Part shown: piece by piece, positions 59,313 through 64,000 of the stretch | How positions within the stretch are numbered: position 1 is the first letter of the stretch | Layout: every line of letters begins with the position of its first letter | Assembly (NCBI RefSeq): GCF_900166655.1 | Contig: NZ_FVZB01000007.1 | Coordinates: 124,001 to 188,000, forward strand | DNA length: 64,000 nt | Direction: 5' to 3' | Origin: Halobacillus hunanensis | GTDB taxonomy: Bacteria; Bacillota; Bacilli; Bacillales; Halobacillaceae | The notes under the pieces: generated by a model | Databases searched by the model: none | What the model saw: only the letters and a program-made list of their open reading frames with translations | What the model was told of the DNA's origin: nothing | Program-made: the position numbers and the translations under genes

Positions 59313-59753
59313 TTATGCTTCGTGTAAGCGGGAATCTTTTAACAGGCGGTCAATCTCTTCCATATGACCTGTTTCATCAGCAATTAAATCATCCAATTTA
59401 ATGGAGAGTTCAGTTAAACCTAGTTCATCAGCTTGTTCTTTACGTACTTCATAACGTTTGATCGTATCGTATTCAGAATTTCTTGCTTCAACTAACATTT
59501 CTTTAACCTCAGATAAAGGTTTAACCTCGGCTGGTTTAGTTGTTGGAGTACCGCCAAGGATACTGATCTTTTCAGCCAAGTAAACGGCATGGCCTTGTTC
59601 ATCGGCTACTTCACTTTCAAAAAACGGTTTAAGAACAGAACGATAAAGCCCGGACACTACTGCAGCGTTGTAGGTGTACATAATAGAAGCAGCATATTCA
59701 TGAGCTAAGTCTTCATTTAGTCCATCGATTAGTTTCTTCATTTTTTCATCCAT
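59313..59753 (-). CDS. Ferritin-like / bacterioferritin-type four-helix protein
   Basis: 146 residues. The four-helix bundle has Glu and His of a di-iron site: LNEDLAHEYAASIMYTY, ESEVADEQGHAVYLAEK and LIADETGHMEEIDRLL. It is a Dps/bacterioferritin-like protein; storage or detoxification of iron is likely, but cage formation cannot be told from sequence. AAGGATGAT precedes ATG. Confidence 0.85.
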   Translation of the reverse strand: MDEKMKKLIDGLNEDLAHEYAASIMYTYNAAVVSGLYRSVLKPFFESEVADEQGHAVYLAEKISILGGTPTTKPAEVKPLSEVKEMLVEARNSEYDTIKRYEVRKEQADELGLTELSIKLDDLIADETGHMEEIDRLLKDSRLHEA

Positions 59754-60027
59754 TGATTATCATCCTTCCGAGTTAATGTTATCTCCACTTCATGTATTCC
59801 CTGTTCTTAACTCTTTAAACGTCGTTATTACATTATCTTTGCCTATAACGTAAGATACATCCACAAAAGTCAGAGAGGGGCGATGGGATGCCGGTCTCAC
59901 TATTATTTCCTCGGGAATAGATTCTACGGGTGTTGGCAGTTAAACCTGGTTTTGGACTTTTTTTGACAATTGGGAAAAGGTGGCTATTTATAAGGTTAAT
60001 TTAGTTTAATTTCAAAGCAATAACTTG
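59754..60027. other. Intergenic region before bdbC
   Basis: About 270 bp without a supported gene. A 27-codon frame at 59883-59966 with a GAGAGGGG site is the only candidate; its product has no recognisable feature. Confidence 0.4.
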
Positions 60028-60033
60028 TATAAT
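60028..60033 (+). promoter_or_regulatory. -10 box of the bdbC operon
   Basis: Perfect TATAAT, with a TTTAAT-like -35 at 17 bp, 34 bp before the bdbC start codon. Confidence 0.55.
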
Positions 60034-60066
60034 AACATGTGGAGAGAAGGAGAAGGGACGATCAAA

Positions 60067-60492
60067 ATGAAGAAACAAAGCGAGACTTTGTTATTTATTG
60101 CCTGGGCTCAGGCACTCGTGGCTGCACTTGGGAGTTTGTTTTATTCGGAAATTTTAGGCTACACTCCATGTGAGCTTTGTTGGTATCAACGAATTCTCAT
60201 GTATCCGCTTGTCATTATTTATGGAGCCGCTCTCATTAAGCGGAAAGCTGAAGTGGCTATTGCTGGATTGATTTTGAGTGGGATCGGTATGGCTGTATCG
60301 ATTTACCATTATTTAATTCAAAAAGTACCAGCCTTTCAATCAGCAGGAGATTCTTGTGGACTAGTTCCATGTAACGCGGAATATGTAAACTACTTAGGCT
60401 TTATTACGATTCCCTTTTTAGCGGGAACAGCATTTATTATCATTTTCATAAGTCATATCATGATCATTCGGTCAGAGAGGAAGAGTAGCTAA
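60067..60492 (+). CDS. bdbC: Disulfide oxidoreductase BdbC (DsbB family)
   Basis: 141 residues from ATG 60067 (GGAGAAGGG upstream). Four helices; the DsbB motifs are PCELCWYQRILMYPL (CxxC) and a second Cys pair in SCGLVPCNAEYVNYLGF. It re-oxidises a thioredoxin-like partner with quinone. The stop overlaps the next start by one base (TAATG), so the partner is co-translated. Confidence 0.93.
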   Translation: MKKQSETLLFIAWAQALVAALGSLFYSEILGYTPCELCWYQRILMYPLVIIYGAALIKRKAEVAIAGLILSGIGMAVSIYHYLIQKVPAFQSAGDSCGLVPCNAEYVNYLGFITIPFLAGTAFIIIFISHIMIIRSERKSS

Positions 60493-60983
60493 TGAAGAGA
60501 AATATGATTATATTCGGAACGATATTAGTTGGGTTACTAGTGATCCTGGCTTTTGTGGTCAACTACCAAAACTCCCAGAAGGCTGAAGGGAATCCATACG
60601 GAAAGAGCAACTTAGAGCAGGGGACGATTGAACAGCTCGATGATCCGAACTACCAGAATCAGATTCTGCCGGACGAGCTGGAAAAACAAATTAGTTCAGG
60701 TGAGCCTACAACGGTTTATTTTTACAGCCCAGATTGTGTGCACTGTCAGCGAACGACTCCGGTATTAGTTCCATTGGTACAAGATCTTGGTGTCGATATG
60801 AAAAAGATGAACCTGCTGGAATTTGAGAATATGTGGCAGGAGTATGGTATTGAGGCAACCCCAACTCTCGTTCATTATGAAAATGGGGAAGAGGTAGCTA
60901 GAATTGTTGGGTCACAGAAGCCTTCTACATTTGAAGAATTTTTCCAACAAGAAGTGCTGGACGGTGAAAAGCAAGAGTCATAA
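60492..60983 (+). CDS. Membrane-anchored thioredoxin-like thiol-disulfide protein
   Basis: 163 residues. N-terminal anchor (about 5-23), then a thioredoxin domain with active site YFYSPDCVHCQRTTP and cis-Pro in EATPTLVHYENG. As the coupled partner of BdbC it presumably oxidises thiols of exported proteins, the role of BdbD in B. subtilis, though the fold here is thioredoxin-like and lacks the DsbA helical insert. Confidence 0.87.
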   Translation: MKRNMIIFGTILVGLLVILAFVVNYQNSQKAEGNPYGKSNLEQGTIEQLDDPNYQNQILPDELEKQISSGEPTTVYFYSPDCVHCQRTTPVLVPLVQDLGVDMKKMNLLEFENMWQEYGIEATPTLVHYENGEEVARIVGSQKPSTFEEFFQQEVLDGEKQES

Positions 60984-60985
60984 GA

Positions 60986-61015
60986 AAAGTGAGCGGCCTA
61001 AAGCTGCTCACTTTC
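60986..61015. terminator. Terminator between the bdb operon and hmoB
   Basis: AAAGTGAGC and GCTCACTTT pair, with further GGC/GCT pairs inside; it serves both convergent units. Confidence 0.8.
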
Positions 61016-61016
61016 T

Positions 61017-61526
61017 TTATGATTCATCAAGTTGGGTCATGTGATATTTAGTGATATATGGCTTGCCATCAATAAAGGACGGTTTCTGTTTGTGATCGGG
61101 GCCAGAGTTTTGATGGGCTTTCTCAAAGGCTTGAGAATTCTTCCAATCTTCAAAGCTCTGTTCATTGCGCCATTGTGTGAAGACGACATACGTGTTTCCT
61201 TTAACGGGGCGCAAAATACGAATGGCTTGGAATCCATCCATTCCTTCAACTGACCCCACCCGTTTCTTGAAGCGGTCTTCAAATAAAGGGCGGCCTTCAG
61301 AAGAGACAGGAATGTTATTCATGACTACATATCCAGTGTTCTGTACGTCTCCGGCAGAATCAACGATTTCATAATCGCGGCCTTCTTCAAAGATGGAAGG
61401 TTCGTCTCCTTCATAGTAGGCGACGGTTTTGTCTTGAGCCTGCATGAACAACAGATTGGCTTCTTTGTACTGTTGATCTAGCTTTGCTAAATAGTTTAAT
61501 GTACCATTTGTCATAGATACGATCAT
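61017..61526 (-). CDS. hmoB: Heme-degrading monooxygenase HmoB (YhgC)
   Basis: 169 residues. The C-terminal antibiotic-biosynthesis-monooxygenase (ABM) ferredoxin-like domain is visible from about residue 65: GYVVMNNIPVSSEGRPLFEDRFKKRVGSVEGMDGFQAIRIL and VVFTQWRNEQSFEDWKNSQAFEKAH, with the heme-ligand His in that last stretch. B. subtilis HmoB (YhgC) sits next to pbpF, as here. Confidence 0.9.
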   Translation of the reverse strand: MIVSMTNGTLNYLAKLDQQYKEANLLFMQAQDKTVAYYEGDEPSIFEEGRDYEIVDSAGDVQNTGYVVMNNIPVSSEGRPLFEDRFKKRVGSVEGMDGFQAIRILRPVKGNTYVVFTQWRNEQSFEDWKNSQAFEKAHQNSGPDHKQKPSFIDGKPYITKYHMTQLDES

Positions 61527-61619
61527 TTAGAAATGTCCCCTTTCCTGCTTCAGCTTAAGTGTAGCAATTGTGCAGGATCAATCGCAAGTTTTAACGTGAT
61601 AAGAAAGGATGCACGACGT

Positions 61620-63788
61620 GTGAACATCAAAGAATATCTAAAAAGCCGTCCAACCTGGATGAGTTCTCTTAAATGGCCGGCCATTGCTATAGGCGCCATA
61701 TTCTTACTGGCTTTAGCCGGGTACTTATTTATTGTTTTTGGCGGAAGATTTGTCGTTTCAGAAAAAGAACTGGTTTTAGATGTGGCCACAACCGTGGAAA
61801 CAACCGAGGGTGAAGTCATTGAACGGATTTATACGAAGAATCGTACGTTAGTTGATATTTCAGAGATTCCGGAACATGTGCAGCAGGCCTTTGTGGCGAT
61901 AGAGGACAGCCGTTTCTATGAGCATGCAGGGGTCGATTTTAAATCTGTTCTCCGTGCCGTATATCGTGACATTATTGCCATGGGGAAAGTCGAAGGAGCC
62001 TCTACCATCACCCAGCAGCTGGCTAAGAATTTATTTCTGTCGAACGACAAATCTTGGATGCGAAAAACAAAAGAAGTGATGGCAGCTATTTATTTGGAAA
62101 GAAATTATACAAAAGATAAAATCTTAGAGCTTTATTTGAATCGCATTTATTTTGGCAACGGTGCTTACGGAATCGAAGCCGCTTCGCAAACTTACTTTAA
62201 TAAGTCGGCTTCAGAGTTGACGGTGGCTCAAGGTGCCTTGCTTGCCGCATTGCCAAAAGCCCCTAACAATTATTCACCGTTTGAAAACCCTGAACGGGCT
62301 GAGGACCGGAGAAATATTGTGCTTTCCCGCATGGAGGCGCTTGGAATGCTCGAGGCTGAAAAAATGGTGAGCTTGCAAGGGTCCACCCTCGGGGTCGAAA
62401 AACCAGAAGAAGATACGGAAACATGGTCAAACAGTTATGTGGATCTTGTGATCAAAGAGGCAGCGGAAGAGTACCACTTATCTCGAGAGGAATTGAAGCG
62501 GGGAGGTTATCGTTTGGTTGTCAACATGAGCCCTGAAATTCAGGAAATCGCTGCTGCTGAAATGAAGCGTGGTGAGTTTGTTCAGGGTTCAAAAGGTAAG
62601 GCGGAAGGTGCCTTTACATTAATGGAGAATGACAGCGGAGCCCTTGTGGCTGCAGTTGGCGGGCGTGACTTCACGCACGGGGATATAAATCGCGTCACTG
62701 TGAAAAAACAGCCTGGGTCTGTCATCAAACCTCTCGCTGTGTATGGTCCAGCTTTAATGAGTCCTAAATATATTCCATATTCACTGCTTGTTGATGAAAA
62801 ACGCTCTTATGGCGAGTACAGCCCGCGTAATTATGATGGAGAATATGCTGGACTCACATCGCTTTATCAAGCTCTCGTTGAATCTAAGAATGCTCCGGCC
62901 GTTTGGCTGCTTGACCAGATGGGAATTTCTTATGCCAAAGAGTATTTGGAAGCACTAGGTTTGCCGACAGAAGATCAAGGACTAGCGATTGCCCTTGGCG
63001 GTTTATCAAGAGGGTATTCACCGTTGCAGTTGACGGAAGCTTATCGAAGTTTTGCTCGAAAAGGAAAGGTCACCAACGCCTATACGATTGAAAAAATTAT
63101 CAATCGGGACGGTGAAGTGATTCATCGACATGAGCAGGAAGAACGACAGGTTTTTGACAAACAAACAGCCTGGTATATGACGGAAATGCTTGTGACGACA
63201 GTGTCTGAAGGTACCGCAAAAGCAGGAAGCTATCCAAAGGCCTTAGCAGGGAAAACAGGCACCCAACAGCATCCGACCGTTGAGGGAAAGAATAAAGAGG
63301 TATGGTTTGCTGGTTATACCCCTGAATATACTGGCACACTATGGATGGGATACGACAAGTCAGGAAATGAGTATTATCTATCTGGCGGCAGCTCGTATCC
63401 GACCAAATTAATGAAGTCGATTTTAACCAAGGTCGATCGTAAACAAGATTTGGCTGATACTTTTGCGAAACCTGAAGGAATGAAACAGCTGCCAAAACCG
63501 ATCACGCTGCCCGTGCTGACAGATGTCGAAGGTTCGATCGGATTTGGCGGTATCGGCCTGATTCGCGGCACGCTGTCGTGGACACCTAGTAAAGATGAAA
63601 GAGTTGTATATCGGATTTATCAAGGAACAGGCGATGAGAAAACGTTAGTGGATCAAGTGACAGGGAAAGGTGAATACCACGTTGGAGTCCTGGACGTTTG
63701 GGATGAGCCGACATTTACCGTTGTTCCTTATGATCCGTTGACGGGCCTCGAAGGAGAACCTTCAAACCCCGTAACATTAGATTGGTAA
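61620..63788 (+). CDS. pbpF: Class A penicillin-binding protein PbpF
   Basis: 722 residues from GTG 61620, after AAAGGATG; the frame is open from 61533 without a site. One membrane anchor (about 20-42), glycosyltransferase GT51 (IEDSRFYEHAG about 94, ASTITQQLAKNLFLS about 127), then the transpeptidase with SVIK (about 365), SKN (about 421) and KTGT (about 545). The C-terminal 90 residues are a fibronectin-like extension. Peptidoglycan synthesis; in B. subtilis pbpF acts in vegetative cells and during sporulation. Confidence 0.95.
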   Translation: MNIKEYLKSRPTWMSSLKWPAIAIGAIFLLALAGYLFIVFGGRFVVSEKELVLDVATTVETTEGEVIERIYTKNRTLVDISEIPEHVQQAFVAIEDSRFYEHAGVDFKSVLRAVYRDIIAMGKVEGASTITQQLAKNLFLSNDKSWMRKTKEVMAAIYLERNYTKDKILELYLNRIYFGNGAYGIEAASQTYFNKSASELTVAQGALLAALPKAPNNYSPFENPERAEDRRNIVLSRMEALGMLEAEKMVSLQGSTLGVEKPEEDTETWSNSYVDLVIKEAAEEYHLSREELKRGGYRLVVNMSPEIQEIAAAEMKRGEFVQGSKGKAEGAFTLMENDSGALVAAVGGRDFTHGDINRVTVKKQPGSVIKPLAVYGPALMSPKYIPYSLLVDEKRSYGEYSPRNYDGEYAGLTSLYQALVESKNAPAVWLLDQMGISYAKEYLEALGLPTEDQGLAIALGGLSRGYSPLQLTEAYRSFARKGKVTNAYTIEKIINRDGEVIHRHEQEERQVFDKQTAWYMTEMLVTTVSEGTAKAGSYPKALAGKTGTQQHPTVEGKNKEVWFAGYTPEYTGTLWMGYDKSGNEYYLSGGSSYPTKLMKSILTKVDRKQDLADTFAKPEGMKQLPKPITLPVLTDVEGSIGFGGIGLIRGTLSWTPSKDERVVYRIYQGTGDEKTLVDQVTGKGEYHVGVLDVWDEPTFTVVPYDPLTGLEGEPSNPVTLDW

Positions 63789-63941
63789 AAGCGTCCCGCA
63801 AAACGTACAAAATCGTGACAATAGGTTCGTTTTCCTATACACAAAGTCCATTAATCGGTATAGTGGAAAACGGATGAAGATGTCCGTGTGGAATGGAATG
63901 TTCAAAGGTTTTGAACACGCATTATAAAGGAGTTATAAATC

Positions 63942-64000
63942 ATGTCGAAAGAATTGAATGATACGATCTTAAAGGCTTTTAGAGGAGAGGAAACAGACTA
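63942..64000 (+). CDS. hemE: Uroporphyrinogen decarboxylase, 5' end only
   Basis: The last 59 bases encode MSKELNDTILKAFRGEETD after an AAAGGAG site. The sequence matches the start of HemE, and pbpF-hemE is the B. subtilis order. The rest lies beyond the window. Confidence 0.85.
   Translation, partial: MSKELNDTILKAFRGEETD

Noticed and set aside
59883-59966. 27-codon frame before bdbC with a GAGAGGGG site
   Set aside because: Product shows no helix, motif or family; the region otherwise looks non-coding.
1-64000. CRISPR arrays, tRNA and rRNA genes, prophage
   Set aside because: No direct-repeat array with equal spacers, no cloverleaf-like sequence and no phage structural genes were seen; the 21-bp array at 8075 has no spacers.

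Overview
The window looks like chromosome of a moderately halophilic or halotolerant, spore-forming member of the Bacillaceae, probably Halobacillus or a close relative. Four things point there. The right half keeps much of the Bacillus subtilis yhe-yha-ecs-pbpF gene order (yheBA, yhaR, yhzC, yhaQP, yhaON, yhaM, yhaL, prsA, yhaJ/yhaI-like, yhaH, trpP, hit, ecsABC, amidohydrolase, hmoB, pbpF, hemE). There are sporulation markers (an alpha/beta SASP with a sigma-G-like promoter, a YjcZ-type peptide, YhaL). Osmoadaptation genes are present (an opuA glycine-betaine importer and two GbsR-type regulators). Ribosome binding sites are strong GGAGG type throughout. No tRNA, rRNA, CRISPR array or prophage was seen.

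Region by region. 0-6.5 kb: GNAT and maltose acetyltransferases, methionine aminopeptidase, two tandem and almost identical cold-shock genes, an alpha/beta hydrolase, a BtuF-like binding protein and an MBL-fold hydrolase. 6.5-16.5 kb: NhaC antiporter, a 21-bp tandem repeat, AzlCD exporter, MneS-type Mn efflux, IDEAL-domain protein, VanY-type lipoprotein, MFS/UMF1 transporter and a PLC-like protein behind a structured leader. 16.5-26.5 kb: fumC, SASP, msmX with a cre-like site, PucR-type and CsoR-like regulators, then yheB-yheA-yhaR-yhzC-yhaQ-yhaP. 26.5-39.7 kb is accessory: an Asp-box protein with a membrane partner, a TetR/DsbA/YdhR divergon, YnfA, RDD, a methyltransferase, several small ORFs, dispersed repeats, a PadR operon split by an IS110-family element, uppP, and an MFS transporter behind a complete T-box leader. 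39.7-54 kb: LexA-box-yhaON, GbsR-like, yhaM, yhaL, prsA, small membrane proteins, then an osmotic cassette (gbsR-like, opuAA-AB-AC) placed inside the conserved block. 54-64 kb: trpP with a TRAP-type leader, hit, ecsAB and ecsC separated by a 290-bp repeat, amidohydrolase, ferritin-like protein, bdbC with a thioredoxin-like partner, hmoB, pbpF and the start of hemE.

The clearest second-look items are regulatory RNA and DNA. They are the T-box in front of an MFS exporter, an unclassified leader with its own terminator in front of a PLC-like gene, an almost perfect 28-bp palindrome in front of opuA, a TRAP-type triplet array at trpP and a LexA-like box at yhaO. Several families of dispersed hairpin repeats are also present; one has a compensatory base change between tandem copies. 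Two genes (a BtuF-like protein and an NTF2-like protein) have good ribosome binding sites but only ATT or ATA where the start codon should be.
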